From assembly GCF_037975245.1 (NCBI RefSeq), contig NC_092572.1:23916489-23980488 (forward strand): a stretch of 64,000 nt of DNA. Reading direction: 5' to 3'. The notes under the pieces are model-generated. The model was not told the DNA's origin and searched no databases. It worked only from the letters and a program-made list of their open reading frames with translations. This DNA comes from Apostichopus japonicus (taxonomy: Eukaryota > Echinodermata > Holothuroidea > Aspidochirotida > Stichopodidae). The number at the start of each line of letters is the position of its first letter. Position 1 is the stretch's first letter. Shown piece after piece: positions 21,401 through 36,400 of this stretch. The translations under genes and the position numbers were made by a program.

Positions 21401-24400
21401 GTACCTTTGATATCCAAATCTAGCATCAAAACCAAACATTTCTTTTTCGCCCGTTTTCTCCCAAAATAAGCACATGTTTTCTAATGTGACCTCTGACCTT
21501 TTGACCTTGGTTTCAGATGTAGTTTGATCTCCTGATTCCAAAAATCAACAAGACAAGTCTGTACAGCCATCCTTACTCCGACAGAAAACTTTGACCCCAT
21601 ATAACTTCGCACACGAAGGTCACACGGGGGTCAACCTATTGACATTTATGATCAGAAGGTACCTTTAAATCTGAAAATAGCATCAAAACTGTAAAAATCC
21701 CCAAAACACTTAAAGGTCATCAGAGGTCAAATTGAGGTCAAGGGTCACCCAGATGGGGGTCGACAATTAGATTACATTGAAGCAACTCCCAACCCTAACA
21801 GACAATTCGTATCGCAAAAATACTTGTTTTTTAACATTAATTGACCTTTGGTGACCTCAGATCACATTACCGTTAAGTTTGAAAATATTTCCCTATACCA
21901 TTCGCAACTTGTCCCAAAATATCAACCGTGTCACACTTTGGCACTGGGAGTTAAATAAATGTCTAAAATGTCTGAAAATTAACTTTGACCTCATATAACT
22001 TCACACGCAAAGGTCACCCATTGACATTTTTGATTGGTGAGACGTAAATATAGCATCAAAACTCTAAAAATTCAAACATTTTTTCTTTGCCCATTTTCTC
22101 CCCCCAAAATACTAGTTTTTTAACATTAATTGACCTTTGGTGAACTTGGATCACATGACCATTAAGTTTGAAAATATTCCCCTATACCATTCGCAACTTG
22201 TCCCAAAATATCAACTGTGTTACACCTTATTGCATTAAATGTCTGAAAATTAACTTTGACAACGTATAACTTCACACACAAAGCTCACCCGGGTGTCGAC
22301 CCATTGACTTTTTGATTGGAAGGTACCTTTGATATCCAAATCTAGCATCAAAACCAAACATTTTCTTTTTCGCCCGTTTTCTCCCAAAATAAGCACATTT
22401 TTTCTAATGTGACCTTTGACCTTGGTTTCAGATGCAGTTTGGTCTCCTGATTCCAAAAAACAACAAGACAAGTCTATACAGCCATCCTAACTCCGACCGA
22501 AAACTTTGACCCCATATAACTTCGCACATGAAGGTCACACAGGGGTCAACCTATAAACATTTATGATCATAAGGTACCTTTAAATCTGAAAATAGCATCA
22601 AAACTGTAAAAATCCCCAAAACACTTAAAGGTCACCAGAGGTCAAATTGAGGTCAAGGGTCACCCAGATGCGGGTCGACAATTGGATTACATTGAAGCAA
22701 CTCCCAACCCTAACGGACAATTCGTTTTCAAGTTATCGCAAAAATACTCGTTTTTAACATTAATTGACCTTAGGTGACCTCGGATCACATGCAAGTTAAG
22801 TTTCAAAATGTTCCCCTAACCAGTTCACAACTTGTCCCAAAATATCAACCTTGTTGCACATTGGCACTGGGAGTTATTGCAGTTTTAATATTTTGGGTTT
22901 TTGGACCATAACTGACCTTTGTGGGCACCAAAAACAATAAGGCACATCTTCTCTATGTGGCCGATCTATAGTCCAAGTTTGGCCTCAATCAAACTTCCCT
23001 TTATATTGAGATAGAGCGTACCCACACAGACACACAAACCTGACTACATTAACCTTGTTGTTGAGCTTCCATTGCAGATGAACATATCAAATAAATATTA
23101 CTGTCACAGTATTTTATAGCAAGTAAATATGGTGCCATATCTCCTACCCTAGCTGACAGTGTACAGTATGTACATAACTTAGTACAATTGTGCATATTCC
23201 ACAGTATTACACTATGTAAGCCAGAGTGCTGTATGTCATTATGAGTTCAACCTGGTTAGCCCTCGCTTGGTTTATACCCGAAAGAAACAGCAATTTACGG
23301 GTATCATGTGATCTACGAAGTAACCATAAAATCTTAGCTTATGAAGCAGCTGCAGCAGGAATAAACTTTCACAAAAAATCTTGAGGAGTGAGAGATGGAA
23401 GATAGCTTTGGTTACTTTGTAGATCATGTGATACCCGGAAAATTAATGTTTTTAGAGTATAATCCAAGCGAGGGATAACCACATTGAACTCCTAATGGTA
23501 AACTAATAGAAATTATGACATTTTTTTAGCGCCCTCTCACAAACATAATAAACTATGTTATCAAGTCTAAATTAAAGTAATACCTGACCACTTTAGAAAC
23601 TGAAATATGCGAATGAAAAAATTTACCTTTTGTGGTTTATCTTGCTCTATAGCCCAAGTATTGCCTGGATCAGTGCCATTAAATGATATAGTTAATGGCT
23701 GTTTTCCTTCTTTCAAAAATTTCAATTTGAGTTTTTTTGCAGGTTTCATGTCTGGATTCAATTCTAGCATCTGAAATGAAAATCATTTACTAGATGTTAC
23801 TCTCAATAAAACAAACAATTTATGTCAAATTTACTGATCAATTCATAGGTTAATCCACAAAAAAATGACTTTATAAAGAAAAAATATCTTTTTGTAAAAA
23901 ATATACTTGCTGGTATACTATTTTAGAAAAAATGATGCATCACAACACACCATTTAATAATGAATTTACATTTGGTTCACCACATTCAGGAATGTCTTCG
24001 TAATATCCAACTTCTAAATTGGCAGTTTTGTTATCCTGTAGTATATCTTTCGTAGCAAATACCACAATATTCTTAGCTTCAACTTCTTTGTCATCAATTA
24101 CAATCTTCACCCAGCAAAAGCCAAGAAGTCTCACTGTACACTTTGAACGATGAAAGATGTAAGGGCTGAGCGGTCTCTCTTCCCAACGGGGTCTTTGGCC
24201 TGTCAAGTTTACAGAAATGAATTTCAATCAGGTAAATGAAATCACTAAGAGTGTTGATTTTAATATTTTACCATAAACTACCATTCCATCAACCTTGTGC
24301 ATGGTATTTCATAAATATTAATTTATTAACTCCAGTGTGTTTGTCTATGAATTAATTTACTTTTAGCTGAAACGGTGGATATTATGCTTACTAAGTAAAT

Positions 24401-27400
24401 ATTTATTATCATTATACAGAGATGTCAATGTATATAACAATGATGTGCTTTTCTTTTGGTAACATCCTGACACATTAACCGCACCTGTGCAGCAATAAAA
24501 AATACACAGGATAGAAGGATTTATGAAGTGTCTATCAATATAAAGAGGAGTGTGTTTGTCTGAGAAAGCTTTTTATTAATCCTGTTCCCTGTGAGGCAGT
24601 GAAATAAAAATCAAGATCCAGCAGTCTGTATAGTAGCATATCTAATTGAAAACAATTGGGCTGCATCATTCATGTTTACAATTCACAATCTTCATTCTAC
24701 AACTTTGCACCCCCCTCCCAATAAAAACAAAAGCATAAAGTTGTCCTTTTACCCATTCAGTTTTGGCATCATTCCCCACTGTCACTTGATATTAAGGTAA
24801 TAGCTAACTTGTGAAGGTTGCAAATCTATTTAACATTTTTCTTCTTGTATTTAATTATGCAAAACTTCAGATCATTAAATCTTTTACTATAGGCTACTAG
24901 AAATTGCACCAGGCCATCAACTAGATTTGCAAGCCTTCCCAGAATCAGGCAAAAGGTACAAGAATCCTCTGCAGGACTTATAAAAGCTAGTTAGCAATTT
25001 CTTGTTATATTGGTCCAGACAAAAGTGACAAGAAAGATTAGTGACAAGTGACAACACCGATTAGATTAACTAGCCTCCCCTTAACCAATCACACAAGACA
25101 CCACATACTAAGACTCCCTGCTTGTCCCATACAGCTGGTGAACCAAGCCATTTTATTGGTCCAGACAAAATAAAGAGTGCAATGCATTGCTTCATAAAGT
25201 CAAAAATTACAATAATCAGTTAATCTGTTGCAGTAGATTTGAAGTGCACTGCCAAATGGAGAGTTGCCATAAAGCTGTCTCTTTTATTTTAATGCATGAA
25301 TAATTCAGTGTGTTGCAGCCCTGTCATTGGGTCACAGCCAGACCACTTTCATTAATATTGTTCTTGAATAGCTAAAAACCAAGTAAACCCAACCGTGAAC
25401 TCCTTCTTTAATGTCTTCATATACAAGATAATTTCATACTTATTCTTAACGTTGAGAAGCACATTGCCTCAAAGCGAAAATTTTACTAGCTCTGCTCGCA
25501 GAAAATACATGGCATTAAGGACTTGTTTTTCTCATTCAATCAATGAACTTTGCGACTCTTGACTTAACCTCTGCTTATCATCTACCTTACTGTTACATTT
25601 ATGTAGTAGCATAGACAATCTCTGTTTTTCGCTGTTTTATTCCTCACTGTGCTTTGTTTTACTTGTGTGTGGGTGTTTGTGTTTGTACGTACGTGTTTGT
25701 ATGCGTGTGTGTCTCTGTATTTGTACGTTTGTAGGTGTGTATGGGTATTTGTATGTGTATGTATATGTACTTTTATGCATGTGTGTAAGGGTGAGTTTTG
25801 TATTCACTGAAGGTTTGTTTTTCTGGATGTGTAATTTTGGTATAAGAGGAGAAGAAGAAATACTCAATTCAGAATCAATATTCGCATTATGTAAATAATT
25901 CCTTTGTATCATTCAGCTAACAAACCTATGTTGTTATCAGAACCCTAAATATAATCGATGTACCATAAAAAATAAAATAAAAATCAGGCGCGTATCCAGG
26001 GAGGGTGCGTTGGGGGCACGCGCCCCCCGGGTAAGGAAAAGAGGAGAGAAGAAAAGAGAAGAAAAAGGGAAATGGAGGGGGAAAAAGAAAAGGAGGAGAG
26101 GAAGGAAGGGAAAAGAAAAAGAAAAAGAGAGAAAAAGGAGGGAGTAGAAGATAGCCAAGACCTCGGGAAGAGAAAGAGGAACAGTCATAGTTAAAGCGCT
26201 GATCCCTATTATATACACAGGGTAGCCAGTGACAGATCAAGGATTACGGAGCGGGTGTGCGCCTCACCCTACCCCTTACACCGACAACTCCATTTTTGAC
26301 GTTTCCATATTTCCTCTCTCACTAATGTATCTATATAAATACTATATATGGTCTATCATAACGCGCGTGTGTGTATGGACGCCTTAAACAATTGTACGAT
26401 TGTGCTATATGGAACCAACTGTGGCTGGTCTTGAACTCGACCGAGTCGTCGGGGAACATGACGCATTTCGGGAAGGGGGCAACCGCCCCCCCCCCCCGAG
26501 CAAATTTTCTTTATGACATCGCTAGTAATTTCAAAATAGACAATGCTTAGATGCAACTTACAAGGCCTGGGAAGTGTCATTTCCAGCGATCTGGGAGGCA
26601 TTTTCGGCCAAAATTTTTATTGTACGCTTCGCGCCAACTCATGGTGGCGCTTCGCTTAGATAGTTTGCCTACCGGCATCGCTCCTCCCTTGGCAATTACT
26701 CGCTACACGCCTGTTCGAATTTGTAAAGCAAAGAGCAGATATAACATCGTATCAGTGAGCATTGAAATGCATGTTCCACGATGAACAGCCTCAAAAACTG
26801 TCTATGTGTGTAGTCAAAGGCGTAGGAGCCCAATTGGATTTGGGGGCTGTAATGACTTGCCCGAAAAAAAAGCCAAAATTTTTCAATATATCCATGCCAA
26901 TATAATACAAGCAAGCATTGGTCATTACATTGCATGGCATCTTTAAGTAGGTGCCCGAAGAAAATGGGAAAAATTTGGTTGCGGGAGGGGGGGCTGCAGC
27001 CCCCCGCCTCCTACGGGACCTACGCCTATGTGTGTAGTGTTCGGTTTCGATATACCTGATATCGGAAATATCTGTTATTTTTCATTTCCTTCAACCAAGT
27101 TTTATAATTGCCGTTATAAGAGGTTTTAATATTTCTACACCAATAAATTAACTGTGTCTGAATTTTTGAAAAATTTCCTGACAAACATTCTTCATCATAC
27201 TTTCCTCTACTTGTGCAATTTTGACCTGTCTGTTAGGGGTTGAAGGAGGTTTTTTCTATGTTGGTTGTCCATAGATTGAATTTTGTGCAACATTATGGGT
27301 ATGTTTTGAAGTGATTTTATTCACGAGAAATGTGAATTTTCAAATTCTCAACAAATAATGGGCTTAAAACCTTGAAAAGTGGGGCTTTCGGATATTGTGG

Positions 27401-30400
27401 GCCGTGAAGTAGAATCACCTACAAAAGCAATGATCCATAGGACATGCAATGAGGTTGAACATGATGTGACTGGTGATAATCTTCAAAAAGGTTATGGACG
27501 GAAAAAAAACTTTTGGGAAATACTTGGTTCTCAGGCAAAAGTGTACATCTGGTTGCTCATTTTCAAGCCCGAGAAGTGCCATTTCCGGTGATCTGGGGGG
27601 TATCAAAACTAGAAATTTTCTTGTACGCTCAGCGCCAACCGATGGTGGCGCTCCGCTTAGATAGTAATTCGCGCCCCCCGGGTTACAAAATCCTGGATAC
27701 GCGCCTGAAAATATAAAAAACTTTGTTCTTGAATAACTAAAAACCATATAAACCAACTGTGATCTCCTTCTATAATGTCTTCAAATACAAGATAATATCA
27801 TACTTAACTAATTTGTTGGCTGCATTTTATATCTCCGAATCCTATCCACCAAAGTTTTGCAGTTATTATACACACCCTAAACTAGACAGTTCTGTTGTAA
27901 ATAATTTGTCAAAAGTTTTGGATGTTTACTGAGAGTTACTTTTTTCTAAATGAATATTATTTGTTTTAGCTTCTTTGATGAAAGGCAAGCAGTGTGGTAT
28001 AGAAAATAAACTTTCACTGTTGCAGTGTACGCTGTCAACTTTTCCATTTCACAGTGCATTCCACAGTGCATTCCACACATGTTAGGTGGCAGCTATTCGG
28101 TGAGGAGTAAAGTGAGATATTGTATGTGATAAATCATGTGAAGTCAAATAAAGTACCATAATGTGTGAAATTAAGCAATATATTGTAAGATAAAGTGAGG
28201 TTTACCTTCTTCATGGTGACTGACATAAACCTTGGCTTTAGCTTTTTCCTCATTAATAAAAGTCAGACAATGTGGTAAGGTCAATGAAACTTCACGTTTT
28301 AGCTGCAATCCATTCGGCAGAAGCTCCAATACCACTGATGAATTACTTGAAAAGGATGTGGCTGGCTCATTTAAAAGACTTGGTGGAATGATTTTCACTT
28401 GGATATTGCGTTCCTCTGTGACTGCGTTTGGTGGAAAAACCAGTTTAATACCCGTGTTTGGAATCTGTAATAATCCTCCCTTTTCAGATATGGAAGATGT
28501 TATTTTCATGGTGTCTGGTGGCTTCCAGTCTAAAGGGAAAATAGTTGAATTGTTACCTGAAAGTATCATCTGTCTATATTTTAAACGATATTCCAGTGAT
28601 TGTCGTTCATTGTGTAACAAAGTTAATGGAAATGATGTATATTTTCAAAAGCATATATCCTACTATAAGTTTTATTTTATTTTACACTTGATGAAATTTA
28701 AAGTATGCATCTGGTAGCACCCCAGTTAGTTAAGCCATGATGGCAATTTAGCTTACTTTACTTCAATAATTACAAATGATTTATCCCCTTGAGGAAATAA
28801 CTTTCTTGCACCTTGATGTACTAATACATGCAGAGAACACAGACAATTAATTCACTGAAGTCTATCAGATTTCAAGTAAATAAAAATAACAATTATTATT
28901 AGAAGTTATGCCTTTTATGAACCTCTGCCATGATAACATCACATCCTATTTTAAGGACTCATCATCATCGCACCATAAGGATGGATTTAAATCATAGTTT
29001 ACATTCAAACATCAGTATATCTAGGGCTAGTATTAATATTGAGAAAGAAATGGGCAGCAGCAGGATTCCTGCTATTGTGCAGGCATTATACTTTATGCAT
29101 GTTCACAACCTTTATGCTTTCATGGTTTTAATCTTGCACTAAACTGTTTTTGTATTACAAGACAAATGACAATTTGATCATCAACAAGATGCTTACTATG
29201 CTCATCAAAAACTTAGCAGCACCTGTGATTTTAAAATACTACTCTTAAAAATCATCTTCTAAAGACTTCCAAATTTGACATTACAATTTATAATCATGTA
29301 TGTTGACAACCATTATGCTTTCATGGTTTTAATGTTGCAGATTTTTTTTTTGTATAACAGGACAAATGACATATGAAAATTTGATCATTAACATGATGCT
29401 TATTATGCTCATTAAAGCTTAGCTCACCTGTGATTTTAATTACTACCTTTAGAAATCATCTTGCAAAAACTCCCAAATGTGACATAACAATTAATTCTCC
29501 TTTTCTCTCGCAGTACTATGAAAAATGACCACTTGAACAGCAAGGAACAAATGTAATGTTTCAGCAAGCAGAATACCACCACTCAGGTACTTCTCATTCA
29601 GCTTTGATTCTTGTCAGAAGAATGCTTGTTTGGACGGAAAAAAATTGTTTTCCATAATATTCTTACACGGGTTGAGAAATGTCTATATCTTGTGCACCTC
29701 ATGAGGTGTACAAACTGACCTAGTAAATTGAAAGTTGGAGTGTATGCCAACTTTCATTTAAAACCTTAGAAGGTATGTACCCACCTTCTTCGTGCTTAAG
29801 ATATGTTGATGAAGGTCTCTTAATGGATGACTTGCTTCCTTCACCTACAAAAGAAATATAATAGTAAAATATGCATTTATTTCCAACGTCTTGTTTTGAG
29901 CTTAAAGTCTCATTTTGCTTTGAATCTTTTCCAAGCTGAAAGTAAAGTAGGGAAATCCAGACCCAGGTCAGGCCCGGGGACAATTAAGTCACTGGGCCCA
30001 TTCTTTTCACACGCCATACATTCATGATACATTGATGGCATATATGAAGTTCTTCTGGAGAAGGAAGCCATGCCTTGATCCATCCCAACCTATGCATACT
30101 GGGGTCCCATTATTGACATCAGGCCCCATGTCTGTAGCCCAACCCTGTCATCACGGTACCTGAATATATCATCTGTTTATATTTTAAAGGTATATTCCAG
30201 CGATTGATCTTCATTGTTTAATAAAATTACTGAAAATTCTTCATCTTCAGCTCAAAAGCATATATCCTTAAAAGCACACTCTCAGCTAGGAAATTTTTAG
30301 AGGGCGGGCCGATTTCATATGTTTCGATGGTTCACCGTTAATCACGCTACACAGTATTTGTAATATACTGCCAGTGTACAGTGTACCCTGTATGTAAATA

Positions 30401-33400
30401 TACGTAATATATAGCACAGTTTCATGCAGTGGTAGCATAATACACGTAACGTGTATATTACGGCCGCGTCACCGCGCTGTTGAGGTGGAAGGCACAGGTT
30501 GCATTATTGTGAGTCCCAATGCCAAAAGCAGTGAGCGACAAAACGGACATGAAATGAAAAGTGTACTTGAGCTGTTGCTACGTATGTGGACTGGGTCTCC
30601 AAAAACGATCTACTGGAACAGAGATCGGGGATCGACAAAATGACCAATGCTACCTTCGCAGAGCATTCACTGGCATGGCAGATCATACGAGAAGGTAGGC
30701 AACAAATTATGCTAACGACTAAGTAACGTTATATATTTACTATTTAGGCTACTGCATACTGTTTGCCGGCCGAAGTGTTTGGTCTGCCGTAGGCTTCATT
30801 GTTATATTGTTCAATTGATCATGCTAGCTAGGCCTACTACTACGAGTACTACAAACTAAGGCAACTAATACACCTAGAGACATAGGCTAGTACAGTCGTA
30901 GTATAGTCAGTTTTGCCAAGTTTGGAACACTGCGAAGTTCGGACACCCCTAAGAAATACGCGATTTCACGATGAGACAACCTACAGCAAGAGCCAATTGC
31001 ACGAAAAACTACGAAGCTACAGTTAGTTTCTCTCCAAAATGACCTAACCATATCAAGTATAGTTTCAGGTGATTTATGCCATGAGATATAGTTTTGGGGT
31101 GTTTTAAGGCTTAGGTGTCCGAACTCCGTCGTGTCCATGCTACTGCAGTGCAGGCTGCTGTACAAACTGTAGCCTAGCCTAGGCCGAACATTTCATGAAG
31201 TGTTATTTATGCTTTTCTACTTATATTCGCCTACTAAGCATGATCAGTATGGAAGTGTGCGGTATCATGTGTTTGGTTTATGATTCTGTAGCTTTGCAAA
31301 TATGAATAGGACTTAGCCTACATTAGTTTTATATGGATTTGGTAGGGAGATCTCCCCACAAAAAAATTTAACTCAAAAGAAATGCAACTTCTCATGAGCG
31401 GAGCAATAGCAAAAGTAGGACTACTGTAGCCTAGCTCCAGGCCCAGATTTATAAATTATGCACCATGGAGGGCCTACCTCAATTTGGTGGTTATTCCTGT
31501 CAAGAGCATTTTTGATATGGGCATATTTATTTTGTAACTGTAGGTCTAGTATGCAATGAGATACGTGAGGGACGGGCCTATACGCAATAAAGTAACTGTT
31601 TTCATTTCCTACTCTACTTTACCATCACAATTATAGAGTTCCTAGCAACAAATAAATTAGTCTGACAACTTGAAAATTTACTGCATATTTGCATGCATGG
31701 TCATTCTCAGTTATAGACTACTAATTTGTGTAGCCATTTCAGTTTTGTCTTTTTTTTGTGTCTGAGAATGGGTTCTTAAGTGGTGAAATAACCTCGAATC
31801 TGCTGAGCAACTCCAAGATGAATTAAGTTACTAAGGCATTGGGTTCTTTTACTTTTTTAAGTCTAATATGCATAGGCTAGGATATTTACTTTGCTTCACT
31901 TGTTTGTCAATCCGCATAGCCACTTTAGCTGTGGCTGATTCTCCACTTGCAAAGAAAAAATGTACGCATTAATTTAAAGGCCGTGGCTATTCTGACGACT
32001 AGTCGTAACAATTATTTATAAACTATTCTTACGACATCGGGCGAATTCATGCGCAGTAAAGTAAATAAAGCAACTGCGCATGTAGTAGGGGTAAACCTAA
32101 CCCGAACCTAATCCTAACCCAACCCTTAACCGGAAAATATTGTTACTCCTAGTCGTAAAAATAGTACTCCTAGTCGTAAATATAGCCACGTTAAAGCAAC
32201 TGTGCATGCTTAAAAGGGAATTATTGTTACGACTAGTCGTAAGAATAGCCACTTTGTAATTTAAATTCTTTCTTTCCCAAATTAGAGTATGCCTATAATA
32301 CTTCCAACTTGGTATAGTAACTTAAAAAATGGTAGCGGCTTTTCCTGTAACTGTAGTGTAAAGTGATAACTGATATAACTAAGTTTTCCAAATTAATTCA
32401 AAACTCAAAAGCCTTCTCAGAAAGAAGCTACAGTACACTAGCTCTACAGGCTCCTTTGTTGAATTAGTGAAGGATAGTAGATATCGTTCACATATTTATG
32501 CATTCATAACATGATAGTTTGCTATCATCGTTGTTTAATCATAAAATTAAGGACAACATAAACAAATCAATGTCACCAATAATTGTGTGAATGCCACCAT
32601 TTTATGTTCGACATTTAATTTAAAGGATACACCATGCATGGCGCATTGACGCACATATTGTAGTTGTAATAACGCACCAAATATGCGCTTCATCGGACAT
32701 GACGCACCACTCCGGGGGTCGTTGAGTCCGTCTTACAATAATTGATAATTTCATCATGATATAGAAACTAAAGACATTTGCCAAAATATAACAAAAATCA
32801 TAGGCTTCATAGCTCTACACATAATCTGATCATGCAGTTCTAAAAATTATACAAAATGAAAATGATACTACTGATTTGTGAGAGAACTAGAATGGTCACC
32901 CATTATATACCATATCATGTTTCTATATAGTATCTTTTAAACACTTCATTGTTTAGGGCACACCTGTAGAATATTCCGTAATTTTTAGTCTTGGAAATAA
33001 GCAAAGCCTAGCTATATTTTTTAAAGCAATTATGCATCCCTGAACATGATGAAATTTGGTGACTTATTAGTGTATGAGCAAGCCTACTGGGACATTGCCA
33101 TTATAACATCAAATGTTATGACATTTAGTGTATGTAAGGTATTAGTAGATGAGTTAAAATACTGCAGGTGTATACAACTAACATAGAAATAAGAAATATA
33201 ATAGAAATTGTTGCACATCACTAGTTTAGGTTTGCACTATATTAGTAAATGGACCATTCTTGAGTACTTGCAGAGTTGACACTATACATACTGTAAATTA
33301 TAAAGCAGATGTGATGAATTTATGCTGCAAATAGCAAAGTTCTGTATTAACTAGTAGTGTAATTACTGTTCTGTGTTTGCAAAATTGATTTGAATTTTTG

Positions 33401-36400
33401 ACTATTTAGTGAAGGGCAAAATGTGGTATTCAGTAATTTATGTTGGAAGTTATATAATTCACTTTGTCAGGGATTTGCTCACACTGGGCAGCTACTGTAC
33501 GCCCAGCAGTTCTGAATGCCGCCCCACACAAACAGTATTTAACCTTTTTCGCCCATCACTTTTTGATGATAATTTAATAAGTTTTACCATAACCAAAATC
33601 TGGGAGAATATATGGCACAGAATAGGAATATAGCACCACCTAAGCATACTTCATGTGCAAAATTTTTCCATTTGGGGGGGTACCCCACCCATGAAATCCC
33701 TCTCCCAGGGTGTGGATCACACTACCGCCCAATCTGCGTGGCACTCAAATATTCATGAGCACTTCCCTGCTATGTGTACAGTATGCATTCTGATATATTA
33801 TTAACTTTGCACATCCCGGTATTATTTGTCTTTTTCAGTTGAAGGTGTGTGCCCAATTAAGAAACTCGAGAGGTTGGTATCCAAACTGATCAACCAGAAA
33901 AGATAACACCAGTTCCTCAACGAAAGGCCATGCCCAACAGAGGCTGATGCAGCAATGCACTCCAGCAGCTATACCCCAGTGGAGACTGGTAATTTTTTGA
34001 TGTACATACTGCAACCATTCCATGCTGTAAATAAGTCTACATTTTAACTAGGTCTGCAGTTTACTACTGTAGGACTGTATATGACTAACCAGATTTAGGA
34101 CATTGGACACATTTATTCATTTATTGTATTATGTTATATTAATGACACAGACATGTAGTGCTAAATATGGTGCTAATACAGCCACTGGAGGTCTGTAAAT
34201 GTGAGGGACCCAAAAATGTTCAAACCCCACAAGTTAATGATAACAGTACCTGTAGTATTTTTCCTTATCTCTGAAAAATAAAGACATTTACCAATCTTGT
34301 AGAATGTGCTACCTACCTGTCTGAAGCAGTTTGTGTTCAAAAATTGCACATTTATTCTTTTCTCTTTATGTTTTCTTTTTATGTTTCATGATGATGTGGC
34401 ATCATTTGTACATAGAGTACAGTACTTGCACTGCTTAAAGATAGTTACTCTTAACTGCCTATACTGTAGTTGTCATCTGATCAGGTTGTCATGTGCATAT
34501 AGTTTCATATCAGCAAAGACATTGACATTTTTGGCAAATTTTGAGTGTGAGCTATATTTCTAGTTTAATGTGTTAGGGGCATCATTAAGGGGTCTACTTT
34601 CACCCAGATTTGAACAATAATTTTTAGTTATTACAATGAGTGCAAGTTACAATCTCAGTGAATAAACAAACATAACATTTATGCTGGCTCCAACCCAGTT
34701 ACCTTGGCTATGAGCCTGAATGTCTCTTTTGCAATTAAAATCAAATAAATCATATCTTGGAAAATCATTTGAACAGGTATATCTTTGTGACACTTCTGTC
34801 CTCACACAATGCCATAAATATGTCTTTTTTCCATTTTCATTTCACATTACAGATGTACAGAACATCCTTCAGAGGAACAGTACAGCACAGCATAGCGTTA
34901 TGGCATGATGGATGTTTTGCAAGCAGATATAAGGGTTGGAACTGGAAGTATTTGTGTTGGATTGTTTCATTAATAAATGTGTGCTTCTCTACTTTACGTA
35001 AGTGATTGTCATATTTCTTGTTCTCCAGTGAAAGCTATGGATTTGCATAGTGGACAACATGGATACGGACAATTTTGAAATAGCTGATGTCAAAGCAGTT
35101 TCTCAGCTTATTTAAATACCATACATCAAGGACACAAGAGTGGACAATGGGAGTAACAAGTATCCAGAATGTAGATATCACAAGGCTTCAAGACAATTGA
35201 ACAAACTGTACCATAACAGACAACAACAAACATGGTGTCTCAGTAAAATGAAGTTACTAAGCTAGTGCAATGTATCATAAGAATTTATCTTCTCCATGGT
35301 GTCAAACATTGATTGTTGCATTCAGTGCATTATGTATCCTTCTCCTTTCTGTAGTATTTAGCATTGATTTGCATGTTCATTCATAGTGTAAGTATACTAC
35401 ATAATTGATGTCATCAAAGTTACAACTGTGTCATATTAAATAAGTAAATGATTGAAATATTGGTTTCACTACATACTTGATTGTACACTATTTGGCTTTC
35501 CATGATAGCAATATCTGATCTTTTTAATTATTGTAGCTTGTTCAGTCATACCAGTAGTTCTAATGTGACATTGATCTTGGGTTATTTATTGTTGGTACAG
35601 AATAACTTGTCTTTATTTTGTATTGTGTGAGTTCAATTTAACATAACATATATTGTGATGTCATAGAGTGTTGAAGAGGTACTCTAACTTGCAGCTAGTA
35701 GTGATAAAACAGTTCATTCAGTGCTCTCATGATAACCCCAGTCGGGCCCAGTGGCTGATGCAGATAGTGGCAGATGGAGATGTTTGAAATGCAGGGGACA
35801 TTATAGGGTCTTTTGAAGTTTTGGCAAAAGTTCTTTTGCATGTAAAGCTGCTATACTTATCATGGAGAAGTTCCACAATGGAGGCATGACGTCTCCTAGC
35901 CTTACTTGGGTATATGTCCTTGCATTCCGTATTTGGAACACTGCCCTACTATTGTTTGTATTGCTTATTCTAAAGTTAGGTAAGTCAGTATTGTAACATG
36001 TTTTTATTTTTAACACATTGATTGCATCTGTACAGTTCTTACATTGAGTTCAACTATATACAATAACAATGAGCAGGGAAAACTTACTTCTATCTCACTT
36101 GCATTTCTTAATGTTCAAGTGACCATATTCATACTTTAACCAAAGCATTTCTTCCATATTAGATAGTGTTTATCCAGAGTAGGTTACAGGATATTTTCAA
36201 GGTGGGCTATTTAGTATTGTCCCCAATTTAGCATGCTATAATTGCTAGAATATTTAATATGTTCCTAGAGGTCTTTACTTTCAAATTGTTCTAAGGCATT
36301 CTAATTGAAAGCATAAGATGCCTGAATGTCCCAGTGAGGTAAATTTCCTGGAAGGTGGTAATAAAACCAGTTTCAAAACTTTGACCAAAGGTAACCATAT

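Noticed and set aside
26035-26175. Phe/Pro-rich minus-strand frames over a purine tract
   Set aside because: Low-complexity polypurine DNA within a transposon gives spurious frames on the complementary strand.
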